This document shows, piece by piece, positions 1-7,687 of a stretch of 64,000 bases of DNA. Source of the stretch: Phenylobacterium sp. (lineage in GTDB: Bacteria; Pseudomonadota; Alphaproteobacteria; Caulobacterales; Caulobacteraceae); contig NZ_SCVD01000021.1 of NCBI RefSeq assembly GCF_004297125.1, forward strand, positions 124,001 through 188,000. The letters run 5' to 3'. Made by a program: the position numbers and the translations under genes. The notes under the pieces were generated by a model that did not search any database, was not told where the DNA came from, and worked only from the letters and a program-made list of their open reading frames with translations. Position 1 is the first letter of the stretch, and each line of letters opens with the position of its first letter.

Positions 1-761
1 TCCTGGAACCAGCTCTCGTCCGCCCCCTCCTCCAGCACGTACTGCATCGAGAGCAGGAAGACGGTCATGAGGCCCAGGCCCCACCAGTCGATGCCCTTCG
101 AGAGGCTGGGGTCGCCCCTGTCGAAGTCGGCGTAGCGCCAGACCAGGAAAACGACCAGTGCGCCCACCGGCACGTTGATGAAGAACAGCCACCGCCAGTT
201 CAGCGCATCGGTGAGATGCCCGCCGAGCGTGGGCCCGACCGTGGGCGCCAGGGTCACGATCAGGCCGACGATGACATTGGCGGTGATCCGGCGCTCGGGC
301 GGGAAGAGGGTCATAGCGGTGGCGAAGATCGGCGGGATCATCGCGCCGGCGAAAACGCCCTGGAACGCCCGGAACACGATCATCATGCCGACGGACGAGG
401 AAAGGCCCACCGCGACGGAGGTGAGGATGAACCCCAGCACCGCGAAGACATAGAAGGGGCGCGTGCCCCACATCTTGGTCAGGTAGGCCGTGAGCGGCAT
501 GATCACGACCTCGGCCAACAGGTAGATCGTCTGCACCCAGCTGATCTCGTCGGCCGTGGCGCCGATGCCCGACTGGATCTGCACCAGCGAACTGGCGACG
601 ATCTGGATGTCCAGCATGGCCATGAACTGGCCGATCACCATCCCGCCGAAGCCGAGGAAGACCTTGACCCAGTTCACGTGGGCGCCGTCCGAGCCCAGCA
701 TCACCGGGGCGCCGGGCGTCCTGGCCTGGGCGGAATCCGGATGGAGGACGGCGTCTGTCAC
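1..761 (-). CDS. DHA2-family MFS drug efflux permease (EmrB-like), partial
   Basis: This is the first 253 or so codons of an inner-membrane proton-driven multidrug exporter; the rest lies left of the window. The visible part has a hydrophilic start, then hydrophobic helices, with SWVQTIYLLAEVVIMPL as the second helix and GPTLGGHLTDALNWRWLFFI as the family motif C region. These match the 14-helix DHA2 (EmrB/QacA) group. I chose the GTG at 761, which lies 13 bases after the stop of the HlyD-like gene; an ATG about 60 bases downstream is an alternative. With the upstream periplasmic adaptor it should form an EmrAB-type pump that needs an outer-membrane factor, and none is seen here. The substrate cannot be read from the sequence. 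Confidence 0.88.
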   Translation of the reverse strand, partial: MTDAVLHPDSAQARTPGAPVMLGSDGAHVNWVKVFLGFGGMVIGQFMAMLDIQIVASSLVQIQSGIGATADEISWVQTIYLLAEVVIMPLTAYLTKMWGTRPFYVFAVLGFILTSVAVGLSSSVGMMIVFRAFQGVFAGAMIPPIFATAMTLFPPERRITANVIVGLIVTLAPTVGPTLGGHLTDALNWRWLFFINVPVGALVVFLVWRYADFDRGDPSLSKGIDWWGLGLMTVFLLSMQYVLEEGADESWFQ

Positions 762-774
762 AACGGCCGCCGGA

Positions 775-1881
775 CTAGTTCTGCGCGCCCTGGCGGGCGA
801 AACGGGCCGGCGTCTGGCCGGACTCGGCGAACGACGGGCCCGTGTCGCGGGTGACGTCCACCTTGACCTTCAGCGACAGGCCGGGGCGCAGACCCCCGGC
901 CAGCTTCTGGTTACGGTCGATGGCGATGCGGACCGGCAGGCGCTGGGTGATCTTGGTGAAGTTGCCCACCGCATTCTCCACCGGGATCAAGGCGAACTCG
1001 GCGCCGGTGGCAGGAGCGAAGCTGGCGACCCTGCCTTTGATGACGTCCTTGCCGAAGGCGTCCGCATGGATCTCCACCGGCTGGCCCAGCCGCAGGCGGG
1101 ACACCTGGGTCTCCTTGAAGTTGGCCACCACATAGGCGTCGGCCAGGGGCACGATGCTCATCAGGGCGCCGCCCGGGCGGACGTACTGGCCGATGCGGAC
1201 GGCGCGGGCGCCGACGACGCCGGCCACCGGCGCGCGAATCTCGGTGCGCGAAAGGTCGATGCGGGTCTGTTCGGCGGCGGCGCGGGCCGCGGCGGCCTGG
1301 GCCAGGCTCTGGTCGCGGGCGGAGCCCAGCGACTGGGCGGCGCGGCGTTCCGCTTCAAGCGCGGCCTTGGCTTGGCCGACGCCGGCGGCAGCCTGCTGCT
1401 GGACGCTGCGGGCGGTCTGGGCGCGCTGCGGAGAGACCCAGCCCGACTGGGCCAGGGCGCCGTACCGCTTCATCTCGGCGTCCGCGAGGCTCGCCTCGGC
1501 GTGGGCGCTGTCCACCATGGCGGCCTTCTGGGCGATCATCGCCTGCTCCAGCCGGGCCTTGTCGTCCACGGCGGCGACGGCGGCCTCGAGGGCTTGGGCA
1601 TTGGCCTCGGCCTGGGCCAGGCGAGCCTTGAGCGTGGCTGGATCGATCCGCACCAGCACCTGGCCCGGGCTCACAGGTTGATTGTCGTCCACCAGCACCT
1701 CGGCGACATAGCCGTCCACCAGCGGCGCGACGGTGACCTTGTCGGCGGCCACGAAGGCGTTGTCGGTGGTCTCGTACTTCTGCTTGTCGATCCACCAGAA
1801 GCCGCCGCCCACGGCGACCGCCAAGGCGGCCAGTCCGCCCGCGGCGATGGGGACGATGCGGCCCTTGAGTCTGCCGGCCAT
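775..1881 (-). CDS. HlyD/EmrA-family periplasmic adaptor subunit
   Basis: Membrane-fusion protein of 368 residues that links an inner-membrane exporter to an outer-membrane channel. A single N-terminal helix (about residues 10-30, ending WWID) anchors it. The lipoyl half-motif follows (DNAFVAADKVTVAPLVDGYV, about residues 40-60), then a long Ala/Glu/Gln-rich coiled-coil hairpin, the second lipoyl half (RTEIRAPVAGVVGARAVRIG) and a beta-barrel domain. I used the ATG at 1881 because GAAGGA lies about ten bases upstream; the frame remains open further upstream but has no family similarity there. It is first in a two-gene operon with the DHA2 permease. The 159-base gap to the divergent hydroxylase gene holds the promoters. 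No TetR- or MarR-type repressor gene is adjacent. Confidence 0.9.
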   Translation of the reverse strand: MAGRLKGRIVPIAAGGLAALAVAVGGGFWWIDKQKYETTDNAFVAADKVTVAPLVDGYVAEVLVDDNQPVSPGQVLVRIDPATLKARLAQAEANAQALEAAVAAVDDKARLEQAMIAQKAAMVDSAHAEASLADAEMKRYGALAQSGWVSPQRAQTARSVQQQAAAGVGQAKAALEAERRAAQSLGSARDQSLAQAAAARAAAEQTRIDLSRTEIRAPVAGVVGARAVRIGQYVRPGGALMSIVPLADAYVVANFKETQVSRLRLGQPVEIHADAFGKDVIKGRVASFAPATGAEFALIPVENAVGNFTKITQRLPVRIAIDRNQKLAGGLRPGLSLKVKVDVTRDTGPSFAESGQTPARFARQGAQN

Positions 1882-2040
1882 CACGCTGAGTCCTTCGCCC
1901 GAAAAATGGACCCAGCGGTCCACCCCACATGTCGGGAGATATGCCCGCCCCCGGTTAGCCGCAAGTGAAGATTGGACGGCAGGGTCCAACTTTAGTCGTG
2001 GCGTCTGGACGCAGGGCGGGGTTCGTGGCCTATCCGCGTC

Positions 2041-3288
2041 ATGAGCCAGGATGCCGACGTCATCATCGCGGGCGCGGGGATCGCCGGGGCGACACTCGCC
2101 CTGTCGCTGGCGCGAGCCGGCCTGAAGCCGGTGCTGATCGACCCGGTGGCCTTCGACGCCCAGGTTGCGCCCACCTTCGACGGGCGCGCCTCGGCCATCG
2201 CCTACGCCGCCTACCGCCAGTGGCGCGCGCTGGGCCTGGCCGACGCTTTGGACCCGCACGCGCAGCGGATCGAGCAGATCCTGGTCACCGACGGCACGAC
2301 CCCCGGGGCCGCGGCGGGCGGGCCGTCGCCGTTCTTCCTGCGCTTCGACTCAGCCGAGATCGCCGACCGGTCCGACGGCGAGCCGCTGGGTTATCTGCTG
2401 GAGAACCGCCACACCCGCGCCGTGCTCGCCGCCGCCGTCCAGGCTGCGGGGATCGAGGTGCTGGCGCCAGCCCGGGTGACGAAAGCCGTGTTCGGCGCCC
2501 GATCGGCCGAGGTGACCCTGGCGGACGGCCGGACCTTGAGCGCACCGCTGGCGGTTGGCGCCGAGGGCCGCGGCTCGGTGATCCGGGCGGAGGCGGGGAT
2601 CGGCGCCATCGGCTGGAACTATTCGCAGACCGGCGTGGTGGCGACGGTGCGGATGGAACGGCCGCACGAGGGCGTGGCCCATGAGTATTTCCTGCCCGGC
2701 GGGCCGTTCGCCATCCTGCCCCTGACCGGCGATCGCGCCAGCCTGGTCTGGACGGAGAGCACCGCGCGTGGCGCGGCGCTGAAGACGGCGCGGCCGGAGA
2801 TCTTCCAGGCGCACCTGGAGCGGCGGTTCGGCGACTTCCTGGGCGGGCTGACGGTGGAGGGGCCGGTGTTCACCTATCCCCTGAGCCTGCAGCTCGCGGA
2901 GCGGTTCACGGCCCCGCGCACCGCCCTGCTGGGCGACGCCGCGCACGGCGTCCATCCGATCGCGGGCCAGGGGCTGAACCTTGGGCTGAAGGGCGCCGCC
3001 GCCCTGGCCGAAGTGCTCGTGGATGCGTTGCGTGTCGGCGAGGACATCGGCTCGGAGGTGGTGTTGGAGCGCTACGCCGCCTGGCGCCGCTTCGACACCG
3101 TGACCCTGTCGGCCGGCATGGACGCCTTCGTCCGCCTGTTCTCGAACGACAATCCGCTGCTGCGCCTGGCCCGCGGCGCCGGCATGGCGGCGGTGAACCG
3201 CGTGGCGCCGGCCCGGCGCTTCTTCATGCACGAGGCCGGCGGCGCGGTGGGGGATCTGCCCCGGCTGCTGAAGGGCGAGGCGCTATAG
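2041..3288 (+). CDS. UbiH/UbiF-family FAD-dependent hydroxylase
   Basis: Flavoprotein monooxygenase of 415 residues, of the family that hydroxylates the aromatic ring during ubiquinone biosynthesis. The N-terminal Rossmann motif is IAGAGIAGATLALSLARAG (about residues 9-27). The second FAD/NAD motif reads GAEGRGSVIR, with glutamate where GADG is usual. The C-terminal FAD motif is GDAAHGVHPIAGQGLNLGLK (about residues 299-318), diagnostic of the UbiH/COQ6 family. The start ATG at 2041 gives a normal length, though no strong ribosome-binding site is visible. Which ring position it hydroxylates cannot be decided: alphaproteobacterial members differ in regioselectivity. The gene stands alone, convergent with the Trm112-like gene. 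Confidence 0.88.
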   Translation: MSQDADVIIAGAGIAGATLALSLARAGLKPVLIDPVAFDAQVAPTFDGRASAIAYAAYRQWRALGLADALDPHAQRIEQILVTDGTTPGAAAGGPSPFFLRFDSAEIADRSDGEPLGYLLENRHTRAVLAAAVQAAGIEVLAPARVTKAVFGARSAEVTLADGRTLSAPLAVGAEGRGSVIRAEAGIGAIGWNYSQTGVVATVRMERPHEGVAHEYFLPGGPFAILPLTGDRASLVWTESTARGAALKTARPEIFQAHLERRFGDFLGGLTVEGPVFTYPLSLQLAERFTAPRTALLGDAAHGVHPIAGQGLNLGLKGAAALAEVLVDALRVGEDIGSEVVLERYAAWRRFDTVTLSAGMDAFVRLFSNDNPLLRLARGAGMAAVNRVAPARRFFMHEAGGAVGDLPRLLKGEAL

Positions 3289-3320
3289 AGTCCGTTCCCC
3301 TCGGGACGGTCACGGCGGGA

Positions 3321-3521
3321 CTACTCCCCTTCGCCCAGCTCGCGGGCCTCTTCAGGCAGCATGATCGGCACGCCGTCGCGGATCGGGTAGGCCAGACGCG
3401 CGCGGCGGCTGACCAGCTCGCCCTTCTCGCGGTCGTAGTCCAGCGGGCCGCGGGTCACCGGGCAGACCAGGATCTCGAGCAGGCGCGGGTCGACGTCGAG
3501 GTTGGGAGTAGGGTCGCTCAT
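3321..3521 (-). CDS. Trm112 family protein
   Basis: Small protein of 66 residues of the Trm112/YcaR (UPF0434) family. In other organisms such proteins act as partners that stabilise methyltransferases. The core [14 protein letters not shown] followed by [16 protein letters not shown] is the family signature. Only one cysteine of the possible zinc site is kept, as is common in bacterial members. It is last in a minus-strand operon behind the LON-domain gene, with nine bases between them. The same set (thioredoxin-like, LON-domain, Trm112) recurs in alphaproteobacteria to my knowledge. Its partner methyltransferase is not identifiable here. Confidence 0.88.
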   Translation of the reverse strand: MSDPTPNLDVDPRLLEILVCPVTRGPLDYDREKGELVSRRARLAYPIRDGVPIMLPEEARELGEGE

Positions 3522-3530
3522 GGCGTCCCT

Positions 3531-4184
3531 CTACTGCAGAGGATGCGGCTCGTCATCCGGATCGGAGGCGTCGATCTCGAGCAGGGTGGTCAGCACCTCG
3601 AAGCGGCCGGCCAGGTCCGGAGCCTCGAGGAACGCCTGCTTCTCCGCCGGCTCGAACGGCAGGCCCATGCAGAGGCTGTTGACCAGAGCCTCCAGCGGGG
3701 CCTCGTGGGCGGTCTCCCAGTCGATATCGAGCTCGCGCTGGTTGAGGTAGCGCTTCAGCGCCGTGGCGAACCGGGAGCGGGCGGCTTCGCTGGCCACGGC
3801 CTCGTCGTCGCCGAGGTCGTCGCCGAAGCGCTCGTAGTTGGCGCGCAGCTGGCGATAGGGCAGACGCAGGTCCAGCTCCTCGCCCGCCTGGAAACGGCAG
3901 ACGCCGGTGAGGGTAATCAGGTAGCGGCCGTCGGAGGTCTCGGCGTAGCTGGTGATCCGGCCCACGCAGCCCACCTGGGCCAGCTTCGGCCGCGAACGGC
4001 TGCCGCCCCGCGTCTGGATCATGCCGATCACCCGGTCGCCGGCCATGGCGTCGTCCACCATGTTGAGATAGCGCGGCTCGAAGATCTGCAGGGGCAGCTC
4101 GCCGCCAGGCAGCAGCAGGGCGCCGTCCAGCGGGAACACGGGGATCAGCTGCGGCAGGTCGGAAAGCTGGCGGTAGGACGCCAT
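3531..4184 (-). CDS. LON peptidase substrate-binding domain protein
   Basis: Protein of 217 residues made almost wholly of the LON N-terminal (substrate-binding, PUA-like) domain, without the ATPase or protease parts of Lon. Features seen are the start IPVFPLDGALLLPGGELPLQ, then IFEPRYLNMVDDAM, and a helical second half. Such stand-alone LON-domain proteins are widespread and of unproven function; a chaperone- or adaptor-like role is a guess from the fold. The ATG at 4184 lies 14 bases after the cnoX stop, so the two are very likely cotranscribed. The longer open frame upstream is an antisense artefact of the GC-rich cnoX region. Confidence 0.9.
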   Translation of the reverse strand: MASYRQLSDLPQLIPVFPLDGALLLPGGELPLQIFEPRYLNMVDDAMAGDRVIGMIQTRGGSRSRPKLAQVGCVGRITSYAETSDGRYLITLTGVCRFQAGEELDLRLPYRQLRANYERFGDDLGDDEAVASEAARSRFATALKRYLNQRELDIDWETAHEAPLEALVNSLCMGLPFEPAEKQAFLEAPDLAGRFEVLTTLLEIDASDPDDEPHPLQ

Positions 4185-4198
4185 CAGGCGGGTTCCCC

Positions 4199-5098
4199 TC
4201 AACTGAACAGGATCGACGACAGCTTGCGGCGGCCCTGCTTCGCGACGTCGGACATCTGCCCGGCCGCCTCGAAGATGGTCAGGAGCTGCCTGCGCGCCGC
4301 TTCGTCGTTCCAGGCCCGGTCGCGGCGGATGCTCTCGATGAGCTGGTCCACCGCCTCGTGCATCCGGCCGCCGGCGGCCAGCGCCTTGGCGTACTCCAGG
4401 CGCGCCTCGTGGTCGTCGCCGTCGGCCAGGATCCGGGCCTCGAACTCGGCGGTCTCGGACGGGGCCTCGGCGGCCAGCGCCAGGGCCGCGCGCACGGCGT
4501 CGATGCCGGGGTCCTTCGCCCCCTCGGGCGCCATCTCCAGCACCTCGGCGGCCCGCTCCAGGTCGCCGGATTGCTGATAGAGGCGCGCCATGCCGCCGAT
4601 GGCCTTCACATTGCCGGGCTCCATCTGGAGCGCCTGGGCGTAGGCCTGGGCGGCGCCGCCCAGGTCGCCCAGGTCGAGCGACTCCTTGGCCATCTCCAGG
4701 AGTTCGTCGACGGGCGAGCCGCCGCCTTGCTTGGCCAGCCGGTCGACGAAGGCCTTCACCTGGCTGTCGGGCAGGGCGCCCATGAAGCCGTCCACCGGGC
4801 GGCCGTCGACGAACGCGAAGACCGCGGGGATCGACTGCACGCGCAGCTGGCCGGCGTACGCGGGGTTCTGGTCGATATCGACTTTCACCAGCTTCACCGC
4901 GCCCTTGGCGGCCAGGACGGCCTTCTCGATGGCCGGGCCCAGCTGGCGGCAAGGGCCGCACCAGGGCGCCCAGAAGTCGACGATCACCGGCGTGGTCTTC
5001 GAGGCCTCGACCACGTCGGCCACGAAGCTCGCGTCCGTGGTGTCCTTGATGAGGTCGGCGGCCGCCGGCGCGCCTTGGGTTTCCCCGATCAGGGTCAT
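4199..5098 (-). CDS. cnoX: Thioredoxin-fold chaperedoxin CnoX (YbbN family)
   Basis: Protein of 299 residues with an N-terminal thioredoxin domain (about residues 20-125) and a C-terminal TPR-like helical region with Ala-rich repeats. The active site is FWAPWCGPCRQLGP, so both redox cysteines are present, unlike in the E. coli homologue. In the family, CnoX holds unfolding clients under oxidative (hypochlorous acid) stress, protects their cysteines by mixed disulfides and hands them to DnaK and GroEL. I chose the ATG at 5098 (MTLIGETQGA); 19 further in-frame upstream codons do not resemble the family. It is first of three genes in an operon with the LON-domain and Trm112 proteins, a context that suits protein quality control. 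Confidence 0.88.
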   Translation of the reverse strand: MTLIGETQGAPAAADLIKDTTDASFVADVVEASKTTPVIVDFWAPWCGPCRQLGPAIEKAVLAAKGAVKLVKVDIDQNPAYAGQLRVQSIPAVFAFVDGRPVDGFMGALPDSQVKAFVDRLAKQGGGSPVDELLEMAKESLDLGDLGGAAQAYAQALQMEPGNVKAIGGMARLYQQSGDLERAAEVLEMAPEGAKDPGIDAVRAALALAAEAPSETAEFEARILADGDDHEARLEYAKALAAGGRMHEAVDQLIESIRRDRAWNDEAARRQLLTIFEAAGQMSDVAKQGRRKLSSILFS

Positions 5099-5168
5099 CG
5101 ACTGAAAATCCCTTGTCTGATGTCGTGGAACGTCTTCACGCAAAGATGGTCGCAAGTCGGCGTCATCG

Positions 5169-5678
5169 CTAGTTGCCGATCGCGGCCATCGCGACGAAGT
5201 CGACCACGAGCGGCTGGATATCCAGAGCCTTCAGGAATTTCCGAAAGCCCGCCGCGCTGACCGTCGTGGTCGCGGTGTTGGTGAGCGGATGGAAGTTGAC
5301 TAGGTCCGCTTCAGCCAGGGTGCGGTCCAGAACGAAGCGCACGCGACGGGCCTTGTCGTTGATCAAGGCGAAGGCCGTTACCGAGCCCGGCGTGACGCCC
5401 AGCGTCGCCTCCATCAGCGCCTCATTGCCGAACGACAGCCGACCCGATCCAATCACGTGATGCAGGCGCTTCAGGTCGATCTTGGCGTGGCATTCCGCTG
5501 AGATGAGCCAGAGCTCGTCCCTGGCGTCCTTCAGGAACAGGTTCTTGGTGTGCGCGCCGGGGATCCGCGCCTTGATGTCGGCGCCTTCGCCGACCGTAAA
5601 GACGGCCGGATGGTCGTGGGTGACGGCCTCGACGCCCGCTGCTGCAAGGAAGGTCAATAGTTCGTTGCGAGTCACCAT
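5169..5678 (-). CDS. YbaK/ProXp-ala-type prolyl-tRNA editing protein
   Basis: Free-standing trans-editing domain of 169 residues (YbaK / aminoacyl-tRNA deacylase fold). The match is to the ProXp-ala (PrdX) branch, which removes alanine mischarged onto tRNA-Pro. Visible hallmarks are [16 protein letters not shown] (N-terminal), the invariant lysine in [31 protein letters not shown] and the [11 protein letters not shown] stretch. It stands alone, 70 bases upstream of the cnoX start and in the same direction, so weak cotranscription is possible. The start ATG at 5678 gives the standard length. The specificity (Ala rather than Cys) rests on overall resemblance, not on tested residues. Confidence 0.88.
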   Translation of the reverse strand: MVTRNELLTFLAAAGVEAVTHDHPAVFTVGEGADIKARIPGAHTKNLFLKDARDELWLISAECHAKIDLKRLHHVIGSGRLSFGNEALMEATLGVTPGSVTAFALINDKARRVRFVLDRTLAEADLVNFHPLTNTATTTVSAAGFRKFLKALDIQPLVVDFVAMAAIGN

Positions 5679-5794
5679 CTATCCCGTCATAGTCAAGCTG
5701 ACGCGCCGGCTTTGATCTACCCGTTACGGTCGTTGGATTGTGAAGCTTATCTGCTTGTTTTTGCAGAGCTTCCTAAAAACATACACCTATCAGG

Positions 5795-5806
5795 CGAATC
5801 GATTCG
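5795..5806. promoter_or_regulatory. Tandem GANTC (CcrM methylation) sites in a palindrome
   Basis: The 12-base perfect palindrome CGAATCGATTCG contains GAATC (5796-5800) directly followed by GATTC (5801-5805). GANTC is the target of the cell-cycle methyltransferase CcrM in Caulobacterales, and GcrA acts at promoters holding methylated sites. It sits about 85 bases upstream of the PEP-CTERM gene start and 15 bases before a CtrA box. A regulatory role is inferred from position. Confidence 0.6.
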
Positions 5807-5820
5807 GCGTTCAATCGACC

Positions 5821-5835
5821 TTAATCTATTCTTAA
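5821..5835 (+). promoter_or_regulatory. CtrA-binding box TTAA-N7-TTAA
   Basis: TTAA at 5821-5824 and TTAA at 5832-5835 with exactly seven bases between them, the full consensus for the response regulator CtrA. It lies in an unusually AT-rich intergenic stretch 56 bases upstream of the PEP-CTERM start at 5891, the right distance to overlap a promoter. Whether it activates or represses cannot be told without a mapped transcription start. Confidence 0.7.
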
Positions 5836-5890
5836 GGCTGAAGGTCGCGTCCGGCATTTTCGGGGCGGACCAAGCGCTGGGGAAGACAAC

Positions 5891-6607
5891 ATGAAGATGC
5901 GTATGCTACTCGCGGCGTCTGCCGCTCTCGGTCTGACTATGGCAGCCTCGTCCGCCAACGCCCTCATCACGGTGGCGGGTACGGAACAGAACGACCTGTA
6001 CGGCAACACGCTCGCCGCCCACGGTCAGACGATGCTCTACGATTTCGATGCGATCGCGGTCGCGAACGTCTCGTTCACGGGCGGCACCGAAATCACCACC
6101 ACGCCCGATCCGATCAGCACCTCGGCTCCGCCGCCGCTCCCGCTGGCGGATGGCGGCGTGCCGGTGACGAGCAACGCCAACCCGGCGGGCACGGTTTACG
6201 TCGACCCGACCGACTACATGTCGGTTGGCGGCGGTGGCTCCGCCACGTTCGCCGGCGAGAACGGCAACTTCTTCCGTTCGTTCAGCTTCTACATGGGCTC
6301 GCCGGACACCTACAACAAGGTCACGTTCCACCTGCGTGACGGCACGACGAAAGTGCTGGAAGGCACCGCGATCTGGGGCGGCAATCCGGCCGGCGACGGC
6401 AACCGTGAAAACGGCTACCGCGTCTATTACGACTTCGGCGGCTCGGGCGTGGACGCGATCACCTTCGAATCGAGCCAGAACTCGTTCGAGTTCGACGGTC
6501 TCGCCGGCACCCTGGGCGTTCCGGAACCCGGCACCTGGGCCCTGATGATCATGGGCTTCGGCGGCGCCGGCGCGATGATCCGTCGTCGCAAGATGGCCGT
6601 GGCCTAG
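5891..6607 (+). CDS. Exported PEP-CTERM (PEPxxWA) protein
   Basis: Secreted protein of 238 residues with no recognised catalytic domain. An N-terminal signal peptide (MKMRMLLAASAALGLTMAAS, cleavage probably after SANA, about residue 24) is followed by a beta-rich body. It ends in a sorting signal, VPEPGTWALMIMGFGGAG, then a basic RRRK tail. That tail is the PEPxxWA-CTERM type, expected to be recognised by an exosortase and processed at the cell surface. GGGGAAG lies six bases before the ATG. A strong terminator follows, so it is monocistronic. The promoter carries tandem GANTC sites and a CtrA box, suggesting cell-cycle-timed expression. Two other PEP-CTERM genes are in this window (starts at 36136 and 52084) but no exosortase. 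Confidence 0.85.
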   Translation: MKMRMLLAASAALGLTMAASSANALITVAGTEQNDLYGNTLAAHGQTMLYDFDAIAVANVSFTGGTEITTTPDPISTSAPPPLPLADGGVPVTSNANPAGTVYVDPTDYMSVGGGGSATFAGENGNFFRSFSFYMGSPDTYNKVTFHLRDGTTKVLEGTAIWGGNPAGDGNRENGYRVYYDFGGSGVDAITFESSQNSFEFDGLAGTLGVPEPGTWALMIMGFGGAGAMIRRRKMAVA

Positions 6608-6652
6608 TACGACTTCGCCGCGAAGCCTTCTGGCTTCGCCGGCAACAAGGAC

Positions 6653-6687
6653 AGCCCCGGTCGCGCAAGCGGCCGGGGCTTTTCTTT
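6653..6687 (+). terminator. Rho-independent terminator after the PEP-CTERM gene
   Basis: AGCCCCGG (6653-6660) pairs perfectly with CCGGGGCT (6673-6680), followed at once by TTTCTTT. It lies about 45 bases after the stop at 6607, on the same strand, and isolates the PEP-CTERM transcript. Confidence 0.88.
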
Positions 6688-6770
6688 GTGCGCAGACTCA
6701 GTCCGCTGGACGTGAGCGCGGCGCGGCGCTTAAGGGTCATTGGCCGTCAGCCAATGCGTATGTGAGACCC

Positions 6771-7514
6771 ATGGAACTGGAATGCTTCCCGACCACGGAG
6801 CGCCCGCCGGAGATCGTGCCGGGGCGGCCGCAACGGGCCTGGATGGACGCCTTCACCGCGCGCCACCCCTATCGCTGCCTACCGCTCAGCATGGCCAACT
6901 CCTCGGGTTGGGAGATCCTGTGCCCGGTGGCCTTCACCGCGGAGTGGAACGGCGGCCTGATGCAAGCCGACCTGACCCTGAAGCCGGACTATCCGAACCC
7001 CGACTTCCACCGCCTGGCCACCAGCCACTTCAGCCATGGGGTGCTGACCCTCCACCCCGGCTACCTGTTCCGCACGCCCCCGGGCTGGTCGATGATGGCC
7101 ATGGGGCCGCCCAACCACGTGAAGGACGGCATTCAGGCGCTGGCGGGCGTGGTGGAGACCGACTGGCTGCCCTTCCCCTTCACGATGAACTGGATGTTCA
7201 CCCGGCCCGGCCGCGTGCGCTTCGAGAAGGGCGAGCCCTTCTGCTTCATCACCCTGGTGCAGGACAAGACGCTGCACGAGATTCAGCCGGTGATCCGGCG
7301 AATGGATTCCGACCCCGAGCTGCGCCACCAGTACGACGTCTGGGAGAAGCACCGCTCAGAGTTCAACCAGAAGATCTTCCGCGGCGATCCCGAGGCCACC
7401 AAGGCGGCCTGGCAGCGCTACTATTTCAAGGGCGAGTTCCCCGAAGAGGTCAACGCGCCGAACCCCGAAGGCCATGTGAACAAGCGCCGATTGAAGGCCC
7501 CGAAATTCCGCTGA
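6771..7514 (+). CDS. Conserved hypothetical protein (DUF6065-like)
   Basis: Soluble protein of 247 residues without signal peptide or membrane helix. It resembles the proteobacterial family annotated as DUF6065, an assignment I make from memory. The sequence is rich in aromatic residues and prolines, with stretches such as GWEILCPVAFTAEWNGG near the N-terminus, DWLPFPFTMNWMFTRPGRV in the middle, and a basic C-terminal region ending NKRRLKAPKFR. No catalytic motif is evident. I prefer the ATG at 6771 (MELECF); a GTG three codons upstream is equally in frame. It is alone, followed on the same strand by tRNA-Gly. No function is proposed. Confidence 0.7.
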   Translation: MELECFPTTERPPEIVPGRPQRAWMDAFTARHPYRCLPLSMANSSGWEILCPVAFTAEWNGGLMQADLTLKPDYPNPDFHRLATSHFSHGVLTLHPGYLFRTPPGWSMMAMGPPNHVKDGIQALAGVVETDWLPFPFTMNWMFTRPGRVRFEKGEPFCFITLVQDKTLHEIQPVIRRMDSDPELRHQYDVWEKHRSEFNQKIFRGDPEATKAAWQRYYFKGEFPEEVNAPNPEGHVNKRRLKAPKFR

Positions 7515-7535
7515 CGCCCGAGGCGATCGGACCGC

Positions 7536-7564
7536 TTGCAAAGCCAAAGTCCGTCTGCCATAAG
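7536..7564 (+). promoter_or_regulatory. Possible sigma-70-type promoter for tRNA-Gly
   Basis: TTGCAA (7536-7541) and CATAAG (7559-7564) are separated by 17 bases and lie about 40 bases upstream of the tRNA start, in the gap after the DUF6065-like gene. Spacing and location fit a housekeeping promoter; the -10 match is weak. Confidence 0.4.
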
Positions 7565-7605
7565 GCCGCCTCTCGCATTTGGGGCTTGTTCAGTCCCTAC
7601 GGAGC

Positions 7606-7680
7606 GCGGGCGTAGCTCAGTGGTAGAGCACAACCTTGCCAAGGTTGGGGTCGAGAGTTCGAATCTCTTCGCCCGCTCCA
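7606..7680 (+). tRNA. tRNA-Gly (anticodon GCC)
   Basis: Full cloverleaf of 75 bases with encoded CCA. The acceptor stem GCGGGCG pairs with CGCCCGC. The D arm is GCTC-AGTGGTA-GAGC, the anticodon stem CAACC/GGTTG encloses TTGCCAA with anticodon GCC, and the T arm GAGAG-TTCGAAT-CTCTT has one G-U pair. The discriminator is T, as expected for tRNA-Gly. Its 3' end faces the convergent glycosyltransferase gene that ends the nitric oxide synthase operon. No tRNA 3'-end duplication was noticed elsewhere in the window. Confidence 0.96.
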
Positions 7681-7687
7681 AATTTTC

